Positions 34,272 through 43,205 of a DNA stretch of 49,127 bases are shown here, one piece after another. A model generated the notes under the pieces. The model was given only the letters and a program-made list of their open reading frames with translations. It was not told the origin of the DNA and did not search any database. The stretch comes from Prevotella sp. UBA6994 (GTDB lineage Bacteria > Bacteroidota > Bacteroidia > Bacteroidales > Bacteroidaceae). The stretch spans positions 1-49,127 of the forward strand of contig DJXW01000020.1 in NCBI GenBank assembly GCA_002449845.1. The letters run 5' to 3'. Each line of letters starts with the position of its first letter. Position 1 is the first letter of the stretch. Made by a program: the position numbers and the translations under genes.

Positions 34272-35855
34272 ATGAAACAGACTCCCTACCCCACCCTGCA
34301 CTGGCAACATTTCCTGCTCAGCCTCACTCTTAGCCTCGCCTCCCTCACGACCTGGGCACAACGCCAATATTCGATGGACTATCAAGTGGACTTCGACACC
34401 TTGGGGCACTACCTGCTCGTCACGCTCGATTACACTGAAACGTCACCAACCTCTGCATCCGACATCGTACTCAACATGCCGGTGTGGGCTCCTGGCTACT
34501 ATGAAATCCTCGATTTTCCGAAGCATCTATGCGACTTTGTTGCACTGACGTCAGACGGACAACGACTCGCCTGGCAGAAGGAGGGCAAAAACCGATGGCG
34601 TGTACCCCTGCCACAAGACGGACATGTACGGGTCAGCTATCGCATCTTTGCCAACGAGCGCGACGTGGCATCGAGCCGTGTGGAGAAGGACATCGCATTC
34701 GTTGCTCCATGTGGCGTGTTCATGCACGTCGATGGTGAACTCGACCATCCTTCCACCGTTGCGTTCCACTTACCCAAAAGCTGGACAAAAATAGCTTCAG
34801 GACTGAAGCAAGGCGGATGGGACTGTAACGACCGTGATGCACGCCATGACGGTACTGACTCTCTGACTGCCGTTTTCGATGTCAAAGACTTCGACACGCT
34901 TTACGACTCACCATTGTTTTTCGGCAATTTCCGTTTGGACAAATTCATACATGACAACCGGTGGTACGAATTTGCACTGGAGACACCCGATGGAGTTGAC
35001 GAACTCGATCTGAAGGGGAATTTCTGCAAAATCGTGTCAGCGACCACAAAGATGATGGGACACGTGCCTTATACCTTCTACAGCCTCATCCACATGGGAA
35101 AGGGCGGCGGCGGACTGGAACACCTCAATTCGCAGGCGTGCTATACCGACGGCACCTATCGTTTCCAATCGCGACGTAGCGAAGTGAAATTCCTGGCATT
35201 CGTTGCACACGAATATTTCCACCTCTACAACGTGAAGTGCATCCGACCGGCAGAGCTCTGGCCCATCGACTACAACCGAGAGGCCATCACCCCGATGCTG
35301 TGGGTGAGCGAGGGACTGACCTGCTACTATGAGTTCCGTCTGCTGCGCTATGCCGGCATTGTCACCCCCGATGAAGCTCTCGAACTGCTCACCACATATT
35401 TCAGCCTGTATGCTCCTTACGAAGGACAGCGGCACCAGAGCCTTCGCCAATCAAGCTACGACATCTGGCTGAATTTCATGAATGATGATGCCAACAGCCG
35501 CGATGTGCGCATCAACTACTATTTCAAGGGACCGATGGTTGGTTTACTACTCGACATCGACATCCGCCGTCGCACCCAGCAGCAACGCTCGCTCGACGAC
35601 GTGATGCGCCTGCTCTACCAACGCTACTACTTGGAGCTCAAGCGTGGTTTCACCGAAGAGGAATTCTGGGCTCTTTGCGCTGAAGTGGCAGGCAGTCCAC
35701 TCACTGAAGTACGCCACGCAGTCGATACCACCGACGACATCGACTACGACTATTGGCTACGAGATGCCGGACTGCGTATCGACGGATACAAAATTGTGCG
35801 TATAGATCGACCTACAAAAGCCCAAAGAGCGTTTCTGGATGCAATGAAACTATAA
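34272..35855 (+). CDS. M61-family (glycyl aminopeptidase-like) metallopeptidase
   Basis: 527 residues with a signal peptide (LLSLTLSLASLTTWAQ). The N-terminal beta domain carries VWAPGYYEILDF, the usual M61 landmark. The zinc site is HEYFH (313-317) with the third ligand Glu347 in WVSEGLT, and GGGGLEHLN lies ahead of it. M61 enzymes cleave N-terminal glycine or alanine and are periplasmic or secreted here. The family often ends in a PDZ domain; this protein is short and ends soon after a DAGLRIDGYK stretch, so the PDZ is missing or vestigial. Its 3' end overlaps the converging GH5 gene by 6 bp. The start directly follows the dispersed repeat. Confidence 0.88.
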   Translation: MKQTPYPTLHWQHFLLSLTLSLASLTTWAQRQYSMDYQVDFDTLGHYLLVTLDYTETSPTSASDIVLNMPVWAPGYYEILDFPKHLCDFVALTSDGQRLAWQKEGKNRWRVPLPQDGHVRVSYRIFANERDVASSRVEKDIAFVAPCGVFMHVDGELDHPSTVAFHLPKSWTKIASGLKQGGWDCNDRDARHDGTDSLTAVFDVKDFDTLYDSPLFFGNFRLDKFIHDNRWYEFALETPDGVDELDLKGNFCKIVSATTKMMGHVPYTFYSLIHMGKGGGGLEHLNSQACYTDGTYRFQSRRSEVKFLAFVAHEYFHLYNVKCIRPAELWPIDYNREAITPMLWVSEGLTCYYEFRLLRYAGIVTPDEALELLTTYFSLYAPYEGQRHQSLRQSSYDIWLNFMNDDANSRDVRINYYFKGPMVGLLLDIDIRRRTQQQRSLDDVMRLLYQRYYLELKRGFTEEEFWALCAEVAGSPLTEVRHAVDTTDDIDYDYWLRDAGLRIDGYKIVRIDRPTKAQRAFLDAMKL

Positions 35856-36818
35856 ATCTTCAAACACTTTTGCTGGAATGGCTGTTTGACGGATTCCACA
35901 TTCGCCATCAATAACCTCGTGTCCCCACCAGGTTGGAGTCTTCCAATCGCGATTATCCACGATGTCAAGCCAGGCATTTTCTCTGTTGTTGCCCGTCCAC
36001 GACCACGGCATAAAGCCATATCCAAGTTGCTTACACATCGACATAATGGTGCGATGGTCAGTCTTGCATTTGAGATTGTTCTTTCCGTCATTGGAGTTAT
36101 AGCCAAACTCACCGACTATCAAAGGAAGATTCTTCTCCTTTGCCGCTGTGAGTTTGTCGTTGATGTCCTGGGCATTGTTCCATGAACCATACATGTGGAC
36201 GGAGAAGAGGATATTGTGCAGCGAATCCTTCGCAATCAATTCTTGTCCACCTTCCAGAATGGGCTGTATATTCTGTCCCCACCCAGGAGCATCAATGACC
36301 AGTGTCGTGGTAAAGCCAGCTTTACGCATGGCAGCAACAGCGTCTGTATAGCTTTGCAGCCAATGTTGAGTGGTAACATCATGTTTACCCCATTCATTTG
36401 CAATATTAATAAGAAGATAACGCTGATGGCGCATCAGCACAGCCTTGACATCCTCACGTGAGTAGTAGTTGGTCATGTCGAGAAGTCGTTGACCGGAAGA
36501 ATTGCCCGTCACGTCATGCAGTTCCACCATCGGCACCACTTTCAGAGCAACACAACGCTTGATGATACGCTCCAACTGGTCAGCCCTACCTCGAGTGTTC
36601 CAAACGATACGAACCGTATTGGCACGTATGGCAGCGATTTCATCGAGAGCCTCATAAGCCCGCTCGCCAAACCATGCATGAGGATTGTTCATACCCACGA
36701 TGATGAAGGGCTGCCCCGTGGCATCTATCAATTGTGTACCACGAGTAGTAAATACATTCTGCGCCTGTAAAATGCAAAAGCACATGGTCAGAAAGATGCT
36801 GAAAAATAGTCTTTTCAT
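35850..36818 (-). CDS. GH5 glycoside hydrolase, subfamily 8-like endo-mannanase
   Basis: 322 residues with a signal peptide (FFSIFLTMCFCILQAQ). It is a (beta/alpha)8 clan-A enzyme. The acid/base is Glu142 in NIANEWG, the nucleophile Glu237 in IVGEFGY, and further family marks are MNNPHAWF, ANTVRIVW, DAPGWGQN and FSVHMYGSW. These match the bacterial GH5_8 beta-1,4-mannanases that I recall (HAWY, DAAGWGQ, IGEFGH). It contains only the catalytic domain with no binding module. No susC/D genes lie nearby, so it is not in a classical polysaccharide utilisation locus. An esterase gene diverges from it, and an M61 peptidase gene converges. Confidence 0.87.
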   Translation of the reverse strand: MKRLFFSIFLTMCFCILQAQNVFTTRGTQLIDATGQPFIIVGMNNPHAWFGERAYEALDEIAAIRANTVRIVWNTRGRADQLERIIKRCVALKVVPMVELHDVTGNSSGQRLLDMTNYYSREDVKAVLMRHQRYLLINIANEWGKHDVTTQHWLQSYTDAVAAMRKAGFTTTLVIDAPGWGQNIQPILEGGQELIAKDSLHNILFSVHMYGSWNNAQDINDKLTAAKEKNLPLIVGEFGYNSNDGKNNLKCKTDHRTIMSMCKQLGYGFMPWSWTGNNRENAWLDIVDNRDWKTPTWWGHEVIDGECGIRQTAIPAKVFEDL

Positions 36819-36902
36819 ATTCCTGTTATGTTTGAATTGTCGGATATTTCTAAAAACGCTTAAAATCGGGTATAAAGATACGAATTATTAGGTAATTATT
36901 GC

Positions 36903-36910
36903 TATTTTTG
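36903..36910 (+). promoter_or_regulatory. -7 box of the esterase promoter
   Basis: TATTTTTG, a consensus -7 box. No TTTG was seen at the expected -33 distance. It lies only 10 bp before ATG 36921 and 28 bp before ATG 36939, which favours the second start. Confidence 0.55.
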
Positions 36911-36920
36911 CAAATGATTT

Positions 36921-37745
36921 ATGTTTTATAAACAAGCTATGGACAGGAGAATCATAATGGGTGCAGCCCTCACCTTGTTTTTGTTATCTACAGTCGTAGT
37001 ACGGGCACAGTACAATCAAGTCAATGACATTCGTTACACAGCGTCAAATGACCCTTATGCACAAGAGCGTTGTAAGCTTGATGTCTATTATCCCACCGAC
37101 AAACAGGATGCTCCCGTGGTGGTATGGTTTCACGGTGGAGGCATTGAGGGTGGCGAGAAGCATATAGACCCACAATTGAAGAACAGCGGACTCGTGGTAG
37201 TGGCTGCCAACTATCGTCTGCTGCCCAAGGCTCCGATTGACAGCATTCTCGACGATGCAGCTGCTGCTGTAGCTTGGACATACAAGAACATCGCAAAATA
37301 CGGTGGCAGCAAGCGCAAAATATTCGTGGCTGGTCACTCGGCAGGAGGTTACCTGCTCGACCTCATCGGACTGGACAAGCGGTGGCTGGCAAAATATGGC
37401 GTGGATGCTGATAGTCTCGCAGCTCTCGTACCCTTCAGTGGACAATGTATCACCCACTACAACATCCGCAAGCAGCAGGGCATTTCGCCCCTTCAAGCCA
37501 CCATCGACCAATATGCACCCCTTACATACGTTCGTCCTGATGCGCCGCCCATCGTCATTATCTCTGGCGACAGGGAGTTAGAGCTCTATGGTCGCTATGA
37601 AGAACAAGCCTACTTCTGGAGAATGCTGAAGCTGGTAGGTCATAAGGACGTTACGCTCTATGAAATGCAAGGCTACGACCACGGTAACATGCCACAGGCT
37701 GCATACCATATACTGAAACAGCATATCAAGCGATTAACAAAATGA
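36921..37745 (+). CDS. Secreted alpha/beta-hydrolase (BD-FAE-like esterase)
   Basis: 274 residues as given. A start six codons later (36939) would give a cleaner signal peptide (MDRRIIMGAALTLFLLSTVVVRAQ) and a better distance to the -7 box. The oxyanion motif is HGGG (71-74), the nucleophile Ser140 in GHSAGG, and the likely acid and base are Asp217 (SGDREL) and His254 (GYDHGNM). This is the layout of the BD-FAE/esterase-lipase group, which includes carbohydrate esterases. It diverges from the GH5 mannanase, so removal of acyl groups from mannan is a possible role; that is inference only. A 51-aa gene follows after 6 bp. Confidence 0.85.
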   Translation: MFYKQAMDRRIIMGAALTLFLLSTVVVRAQYNQVNDIRYTASNDPYAQERCKLDVYYPTDKQDAPVVVWFHGGGIEGGEKHIDPQLKNSGLVVVAANYRLLPKAPIDSILDDAAAAVAWTYKNIAKYGGSKRKIFVAGHSAGGYLLDLIGLDKRWLAKYGVDADSLAALVPFSGQCITHYNIRKQQGISPLQATIDQYAPLTYVRPDAPPIVIISGDRELELYGRYEEQAYFWRMLKLVGHKDVTLYEMQGYDHGNMPQAAYHILKQHIKRLTK

Positions 37746-37751
37746 ATGAAT

Positions 37752-37907
37752 ATGGCATATACAAGACCATTCGACCAAGACGACGAATATCGGCGCGACG
37801 AACTGATACGAATCATAGAGCATTCGGTAGCCAAACTAACTCTTCAGGAACTGGAAGCTCTCTATTACGACATGTGTACCAAGAACTACATCAACGACAA
37901 TTACTGA
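37752..37907 (+). CDS. 51-aa conserved-looking small protein
   Basis: 51 residues from ATG 37752, 6 bp after the esterase stop and probably cotranscribed. It is acidic and helical (DELIRIIEHSVAKLTLQELEALYYDMCTKNYI), with no signal or membrane helix. A competing frame starting at 37742 is disordered and unlikely. Its last 7 bp overlap the end of the converging YgbA-like gene. No family can be named from memory. Confidence 0.6.
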   Translation: MAYTRPFDQDDEYRRDELIRIIEHSVAKLTLQELEALYYDMCTKNYINDNY

Positions 37908-38446
37908 AATTTCATCCATTTCTTCAGCCTTTGATAGCCCTCTATGCCAAGGATGGTCAATCCTCCGTACTGACAGGTCTTAGCCATTCCGAATAGAATT
38001 GTCCATAAAATGCCTTTTGCTGCAGCACTGATGGGCAGCAGCATCTGGGCAAAAGACAAGATATAGAAGGGAATACAGCATAACAGGACGATGACTCCCG
38101 TACGGAACGACAGAGATTGCAACCACATCCTCAAGTTGTCAAAGGCGTAATATAATGCCTCTTTGGGTGCATAGAGCATCATCCTTGGTCCCGTCCATCG
38201 CATCACTTCCCGAATTTGTTCACGTTCCTTGGGTGCATAGCAATGAACAGGACACCGCTTACAAGTTATACTGGTACTCACCGTCGCTTTCTTCTCCTCA
38301 CCAAACAGGCAATGGTCAAGTCGTTGACAGGCGTAATCTGCCAAGAGTTGATAATTCTCTGGTATCACATCTTGCTTCAAATGATGCCTGCAATAAATGG
38401 CAATCATCTTACGTACTGTCTGTTTCTTTCGTTCTATCCTGTTCAT
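37901..38446 (-). CDS. YgbA-like (nitrous oxide-stimulated promoter family) protein with C-terminal membrane part
   Basis: 181 residues from ATG 38446; the GTG at 38461 is less likely. Residues 1-105 carry the YgbA pattern: KMIAIYCRHH, LADYACQRLDHCLFGEEK, CKRCPVHCYAPKEREQIREVMRWTGPRMM, with cysteines and histidines that could bind a metal. In E. coli ygbA responds to nitrosative stress. Unlike the E. coli protein of about 110 residues, this one continues with about 75 residues holding two hydrophobic segments (VIVLLCCIPFYILSFAQMLL and AKGILWTILFGMA), suggesting membrane attachment. It lies 19 bp after the tautomerase gene in the same direction. Confidence 0.82.
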   Translation of the reverse strand: MNRIERKKQTVRKMIAIYCRHHLKQDVIPENYQLLADYACQRLDHCLFGEEKKATVSTSITCKRCPVHCYAPKEREQIREVMRWTGPRMMLYAPKEALYYAFDNLRMWLQSLSFRTGVIVLLCCIPFYILSFAQMLLPISAAAKGILWTILFGMAKTCQYGGLTILGIEGYQRLKKWMKFQ

Positions 38447-38465
38447 GCTGAACACCCCCACCCTA

Positions 38466-38693
38466 TCAGTATTTCTTCTGACCGTTCAGGACAAACATCT
38501 TATCTCGGTTCGGCTCAATCTCCGCTTTCTCCACTTGCTCCACCCAATTCTCTGGCGCTATTTCCTCGATAGAGATGCTAATGGCTTCAGGAGCACAGCC
38601 CCAATTGTCAACAAAGGCCTTATTGATGGCCTCTACTACCTTTTCTTTTGTTGCCTGATCCTTGGGATAGGCTTTGATTCTGATGTACGGCAT
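38466..38693 (-). CDS. 4-oxalocrotonate tautomerase family protein
   Basis: 75 residues from ATG 38693. The upstream in-frame extension is rejected because these enzymes need proline directly after the initiator methionine as catalytic base, and the sequence from 38693 reads MPYIRIKAYPKD. The body follows the family (QATKEKVVEAINKAFVDNWG, ISISIEEIAPENW). The substrate is unknown. It is the first gene of a pair with the YgbA-like gene and has a -7 box at 38739-38732. Confidence 0.87.
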   Translation of the reverse strand: MPYIRIKAYPKDQATKEKVVEAINKAFVDNWGCAPEAISISIEEIAPENWVEQVEKAEIEPNRDKMFVLNGQKKY

Positions 38694-38731
38694 AATGTAA
38701 AATCTTATCAAGTTTCGTATTCTTTTCTTTG

Positions 38732-38739
38732 CAAATATA
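38732..38739 (-). promoter_or_regulatory. -7 box of the tautomerase promoter
   Basis: TATATTTG on the minus strand, 38 bp before the start at 38693. No clear -33 TTTG was seen. Confidence 0.5.
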
Positions 38740-38833
38740 ACCAAAATAGTGTAATTATCGCTATAATTGTCACAAGTTTAAAAAAAATTAGTAAACACAT
38801 GGTTTACAAGAAAGACCATTGTCTTAACTTTAT

Positions 38834-39345
38834 TACTCCTTGAAACTCCTAAACTACAAAGAAATTGAGCAAATGCTTTCCGAAATAACTATCAAATTAC
38901 ACAACAAAATCTCATCTCACTTTTCTTGCAAACCAGAATGGAGAAAGGGGAAAAACAAGTTGAAACGTCTGAAAAATCGTGTTTTTTATCGTAACATGAC
39001 ACGTTACGCACGTAACTATATATGTTATGAGCGTAACTATATATGTTACGGAGGCTAACTTTATATGTTATAAAGGGTAAAAAACTGGCTTTTTTGTGCC
39101 AAAAACATAGCTTTTCACCAAGCATCCAAAGAGAGAAAAACCACAAAATGCTGATTATCAAATACTTATCTAAATATTAAAAAACGCACATTTTTTCCAC
39201 CAACTCTCGAATATTTTAAAAATATGCCTGTTTTTTAGCCCAAAAATTCAGAATTTTCAAGACAAAGAAATACATCCTTTCTAATAAATCAACTTCAGCA
39301 TCTCACTCACTCAACTTCTTTATTGTTTAAGAGATTCAAGGAGTA
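38834..39345. repeat. 470-bp segment between 21-bp inverted repeats
   Basis: The left arm at 38834-38854 begins TACTCCTTGAA and ends TAAAC. The right arm at 39325-39345 is its reverse complement with two mismatches (19 of 21). The inside is AT-rich, has no gene and carries the 21-bp palindromic array. The layout fits an invertible segment or a short non-autonomous transposon; no recombinase gene is near. Confidence 0.65.
38990..39073. repeat. Four tandem 21-bp palindromic units
   Basis: Units start at 38990, 39011, 39032 and 39053. The core of unit 3 is the perfect palindrome GTAACTATATATGTTAC. Units 2 and 4 are near-palindromes and unit 1 is GTAACATGACACGTTAC. A 21-bp step is two helical turns, so all units face the same side of the DNA. 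Confidence 0.85.
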
Positions 39346-39397
39346 AAGAACAGACCAAATATTCTTTTTTAGAAATCATATAGATGTTGGCACAATG

Positions 39398-39646
39398 ACG
39401 CTGAAAGCGTTACCGCTCTGTAACCGAGGGTACGAGCGTAGCGAGCACCCCCGGATAGCGATATACTCCACATCATCAGCACCCTACAGGGGTGCACCTG
39501 CTATCCAAAGGGCGACCCCGTCAGAGTCGAAACAATCACTGCCACTACCAACCGGGGGTACTCGCTACACTCGTACCCCTGGTTATTGAGCGAAGACCGC
39601 GCTGCGGTCTCTTACAACAATTATGTGCCATTTGCTATATTATTGC
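39398..39646. repeat. REP-like cluster of short hairpins, copy 2
   Basis: GC-rich against its AT-rich setting. It includes ACGCTGAAAGCGT (39398-39410), a GGGGGTACTCGCTACACTCGTACCCC stem near 39555, and GACCGCGCTGCGGTC. The end TGCTATATTATTGCC is shared with the cluster at 28155-28396. Confidence 0.5.
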
Positions 39647-39826
39647 CCTTTTATTACCCAACAAAAACGAAAAATCCAACCTATAAAATCATTTTCCCTT
39701 ATAAAAAGGTGGTTATTATCAGAAAAAAGAGTAACTTTACAAGCGAATTTTTGAAGGAATGTATTTTGCTCAATAAATAGAACGTTGCATTCTCATGGTG
39801 CAACTAAATAAAGCTCAAACAAAAAA

Positions 39827-42049
39827 ATGAAGAGAAGTCTATTAACACTCATCATATTAGCATTGATGTGTAACGTGGGAAATGCTCAGACAGACAGCAC
39901 CACTTCCACTCGAAAAAAAGTGGCAGTGGTCTTGAGCGGTGGTGGTGCTAAAGGTATGGCACACATCGGCGTGCTGAAAGTACTGGAAAGAGCAGGCATT
40001 CCCGTTGACATCGTAACAGGTACCTCGATGGGCAGTATCATCGGTGGTCTTTACGCCATAGGCTATAATGCCAATGCCCTTGACTCAATGGTACGTGTGC
40101 AAGACTGGAGTTACGTCATTACCGACCGTGAAGACCTGCGCCGACAGAGCCTTAGCGACCGTAAGAAACAAAACACTTATTTCTTCACCACAGGCATGAC
40201 CATCGGCAAACGCGACAAGAACGCCGGCGGTATCATCAAGGGCAAAAACCTCGCAGAGTTGTTCCAACAGCTTTGCGTGGGTTACACCGATTCCATCGAC
40301 TTCTCCCGTGACTTACGCATACCCTTCGCTTGTGTTGCCACAAACATCATAGACAACAGCGAAGTGGTTTTCCATAGTGGACGATTGCCACAAGCCATGC
40401 GAGCTTCCATGGCAATCCCTGCTGCATTCTCACCCGTGAGGATAGGCAACATGGTGCTCGTTGATGGTGGTTTGAAGAACAACTACCCTGCCGATATAGC
40501 CCGCGCCATGGGTGCCGACATTATCATTGGTGTCACCGTGCAGGGTGCTCCTAAAGTGGCAGAAGACATGGGAAACACCATGAGCATACTCAGTCAGATC
40601 ATCGACGTGAACTGTAAGAACAAATATGATGAGAACCTTGCCATTACCAACCTGCACCTACAAGTGGACACCAAAGGGTATGGTTCTGCCAGTTTTTCAC
40701 AAACAGCCATTGACACACTTATCCGCCGAGGCGAACAGTTAGCCATGCGGCACTGGGATGACATCATCGCCCTGAAGAAACAGATTGGCATTGATGATTC
40801 GTTCCGCCCTATCATCCTGAAACCATTACGTCCACAAGTAATGACAGAAAAGCTACGTGTAACGAGCTATACATTCGAGAACATGACACCACAGGCAGAG
40901 CGTTTCCTGAGACAGAAATTCCATTTGCAAAAGGTTGACAGCATTGACGCAAGATTAGAGCAGGAACTCACTACGTCAATGCGTGTGGATTTGTTCTACC
41001 AGACCGCAGAGTGCCGATTAATTCCTGAAGGCGACGGTGTACATGTCATCCTTTCTGCGGGCAACCGCAAGTCGGTACAACTGCACGCTGGCGTGAGGTA
41101 CGACATGGAGGAATATGCCGCCGTACAATTGGGACTCTCCATCCCGATGAAAACAGCGATTCCCGTCAATACAGACATCACGCTCCGACTTGGTAAGCGT
41201 CTGATGGCACGTGGAGAGGTAACCGTTCACCCCCGTAGTTTCACCCGTCCCACCTTGAGTTTCACCTTCCGTCGTAATGACGTGGATATTTATATGAATG
41301 GTGACCTGGGCTATAACATTCGTTACAACCAGTATCAAGCAGAATTTCTGCCCATCAACTTCAACTTGCGCCACTTCAACCTTCAGATGGGACTGCGCTG
41401 GGATTACATGCACTACCGTAATAAACTTGGTTCGGAAGAGGCAAAACAGGTAAAGCTTGAAAACGAACATTTCTACAGCTATCGAGCCAAGGCAGAGTAC
41501 AACAGTGAGGACAGTTGGTACTTCCCCACCCACGGTGCCAGGTTCAAGGCAGAGTATGCCTATCTGACCGACAATTTCGCAAAACTCGACAATCAGACTG
41601 GACTCAGTGAGGTGAATGCCAACTGGCGTATGTCGTTCACTTTCGGCAACCGATTCACCCTACAGCCCATGTTCTATGGACGTCTGCTCTTCGGCAATAG
41701 CGTGCCACCCGTCTTTGGCAACACGATAGGCGGTGATTGGTTCGGACATTACGTCGAACAACAGATGCCCTTTGCGGGTGTTGGATATATAGAGTATGTT
41801 GACCACCAATTCGTAGGGGTACAGCTGCAGGCGCAACAGCGCATTGCCGACAACAACTATGTATTGCTCCGTATGAGTGGAGCCCAACAATCAGACAAAA
41901 TCAAGAACATTTTCAACTATCGTACCCTGCTTGGTGTACAAGCCGCATATTATTACAATACCATGTTTGGTCCTGTAGGTGCCACGATAGGATACAGTAA
42001 CCATACCAAGAAGCCCTATTTCTTCTTGAATCTCGGATATGAATTTTAA
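39827..42049 (+). CDS. Patatin-like phospholipase with C-terminal outer-membrane barrel
   Basis: 740 residues with a signal peptide (LLTLIILALMCNVGNAQ). The patatin domain (about 31-320) has the oxyanion loop GGGAKGMAHIG, the nucleophile Ser67 in GTSMGS and the dyad Asp213 in DGGLKNNYP. A POTRA-like linker (about 345-410) leads into a beta barrel of the BamA/Omp85 surface-antigen type to the end (alternating strands, final PYFFLNLGYEF). This is the architecture of PlpD/type Vd autotransporter-like proteins, with the lipase in the periplasm or exposed. The next gene starts on the base after its stop codon. Confidence 0.9.
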   Translation: MKRSLLTLIILALMCNVGNAQTDSTTSTRKKVAVVLSGGGAKGMAHIGVLKVLERAGIPVDIVTGTSMGSIIGGLYAIGYNANALDSMVRVQDWSYVITDREDLRRQSLSDRKKQNTYFFTTGMTIGKRDKNAGGIIKGKNLAELFQQLCVGYTDSIDFSRDLRIPFACVATNIIDNSEVVFHSGRLPQAMRASMAIPAAFSPVRIGNMVLVDGGLKNNYPADIARAMGADIIIGVTVQGAPKVAEDMGNTMSILSQIIDVNCKNKYDENLAITNLHLQVDTKGYGSASFSQTAIDTLIRRGEQLAMRHWDDIIALKKQIGIDDSFRPIILKPLRPQVMTEKLRVTSYTFENMTPQAERFLRQKFHLQKVDSIDARLEQELTTSMRVDLFYQTAECRLIPEGDGVHVILSAGNRKSVQLHAGVRYDMEEYAAVQLGLSIPMKTAIPVNTDITLRLGKRLMARGEVTVHPRSFTRPTLSFTFRRNDVDIYMNGDLGYNIRYNQYQAEFLPINFNLRHFNLQMGLRWDYMHYRNKLGSEEAKQVKLENEHFYSYRAKAEYNSEDSWYFPTHGARFKAEYAYLTDNFAKLDNQTGLSEVNANWRMSFTFGNRFTLQPMFYGRLLFGNSVPPVFGNTIGGDWFGHYVEQQMPFAGVGYIEYVDHQFVGVQLQAQQRIADNNYVLLRMSGAQQSDKIKNIFNYRTLLGVQAAYYYNTMFGPVGATIGYSNHTKKPYFFLNLGYEF

Positions 42050-43045
42050 ATGAAAGGAACAAAGAGACTATATACGTTAGTCACCATGGTGACATTGCTC
42101 AGCTTGGGTTTCACCACTGATGCCCAAGCACAAAAGTTTAGGCGTTCGTTACTACACTACGACAGTCTGTTGAGTGAGCGGTATCGCCGTTCTAATATAG
42201 ACACCATGTACATCACACGTCCAAAGACAAGATGGACTTTGAAGGGACGCATCAATGTCTCTGGAGCTGCCTTAAAAATAGAAGGTATGGACCAGGGAGT
42301 TCCTTACAAGTCGGAGATGAGAGCTGCATACAAGTCAACACTCAGTTTAGGGGTTAACTATCTAGGAGTATCGCTCGGTCTCAGTCTAAATCCCGCCAAA
42401 CTAATGGGCAAATACAAGGATTTTGAATTAAACGTCAACTTATACAACAACCCCTGGGGTTTCGACTTTATCTATCAGGATGCACGTAACTTTACAGGCT
42501 GGTACGAAACAGAAGGCAAGCCTCGCACAGACACGCCACCCGAGGTGCTGACGCTGAAATCGCTGAACGTGAATGCTTACTATGCCTTCAACCACCGACG
42601 TTTCTCCTATCCTGCCGCCTTCACGCAGAGCTACATCCAACATCGCTCCGCAGGAAGTTTTCTCTTAGCAGCCTCGGCTCAGGCACAACAGGCGGAGACC
42701 AATGCTTCCATTAAGTCATTGCTGAACGTGACGAACATTGGCATCGGTGCAGGCTATGGCTACAACTGGGTTCCAGCGAGCACTTGGCTGTTTCATCTGT
42801 CTGCCCTTCCCACGTTCATCGTTTACAGCAACACATCGCTTAAAGTGGACGACAACCGCATTCCACTTGACTATCATTTCCCAGAAGTCATCATCACCGC
42901 ACGAGGTGCCATTGTCCGCCAATTCGGCAGAATGTTTGTAGGTACTACAATGGTTTTCAACTATACAAACATCGGAAACCGTAATGATCTGGAAATCCAA
43001 AACAACAAGTGGCGCGTCCGTTTCATTGTAGGCTTCAGACTATAA
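42050..43045 (+). CDS. DUF4421 outer-membrane barrel protein
   Basis: 331 residues with a signal peptide (LYTLVTMVTLLSLGFTTDAQAQ). The rest is rich in alternating beta strands, with DUF4421 landmarks: DTMYITRPKTRWTLKGR, STLSLGVNYLGVSLGLSLN, DFELNVNLYNNPWGFDFIY, YAFNHRRFSYPAAFTQSYIQHRSAGSFLLA. A small outer-membrane barrel is likely; the function is unknown. The start codon directly abuts the stop of the patatin gene, so translation is probably coupled and the two proteins may work together in the outer membrane. A weak terminator follows at 43105. Confidence 0.8.
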   Translation: MKGTKRLYTLVTMVTLLSLGFTTDAQAQKFRRSLLHYDSLLSERYRRSNIDTMYITRPKTRWTLKGRINVSGAALKIEGMDQGVPYKSEMRAAYKSTLSLGVNYLGVSLGLSLNPAKLMGKYKDFELNVNLYNNPWGFDFIYQDARNFTGWYETEGKPRTDTPPEVLTLKSLNVNAYYAFNHRRFSYPAAFTQSYIQHRSAGSFLLAASAQAQQAETNASIKSLLNVTNIGIGAGYGYNWVPASTWLFHLSALPTFIVYSNTSLKVDDNRIPLDYHFPEVIITARGAIVRQFGRMFVGTTMVFNYTNIGNRNDLEIQNNKWRVRFIVGFRL

Positions 43046-43104
43046 CAAACACCCTTTTGTGATGTTTGATTAACCTCCGTACTCCATTAACTACAATAGT
43101 TGAG

Positions 43105-43129
43105 TACATATAAAATGTAGTTTTTTTTT
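43105..43129 (+). terminator. Terminator of the patatin-DUF4421 operon
   Basis: TACAT-ATAAA-ATGTA, a short stem followed after one base by nine T. A wider CTACA/TGTAG pairing is also possible. Confidence 0.5.
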
Positions 43130-43205
43130 AGAAAAAATATCGTTTTGCTTAGTTTTTCTGTTCATTGAATCGTCCTTGTTATGTATGACTAATTGAAAAA
43201 GTCTG

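Larger units (their letters stand above)
38694..39826. other. 1.1-kb AT-rich gene-free region
   Basis: It holds the tautomerase promoter, a 470-bp segment between 21-bp inverted repeats, the palindromic tandem array and a REP-like hairpin cluster, listed separately. No protein gene is supported: frames here are short, broken and low in complexity. Confidence 0.7.

Noticed and set aside
37742..37996. 84-residue frame after the esterase gene
   Set aside because: It is rich in Arg/Ser with no pattern; the overlapping 51-codon frame at 37752 has ordered helical sequence and good spacing.
38990..39073. CRISPR array
   Set aside because: The 21-bp units are contiguous and have no spacers; no cas gene is in the window.
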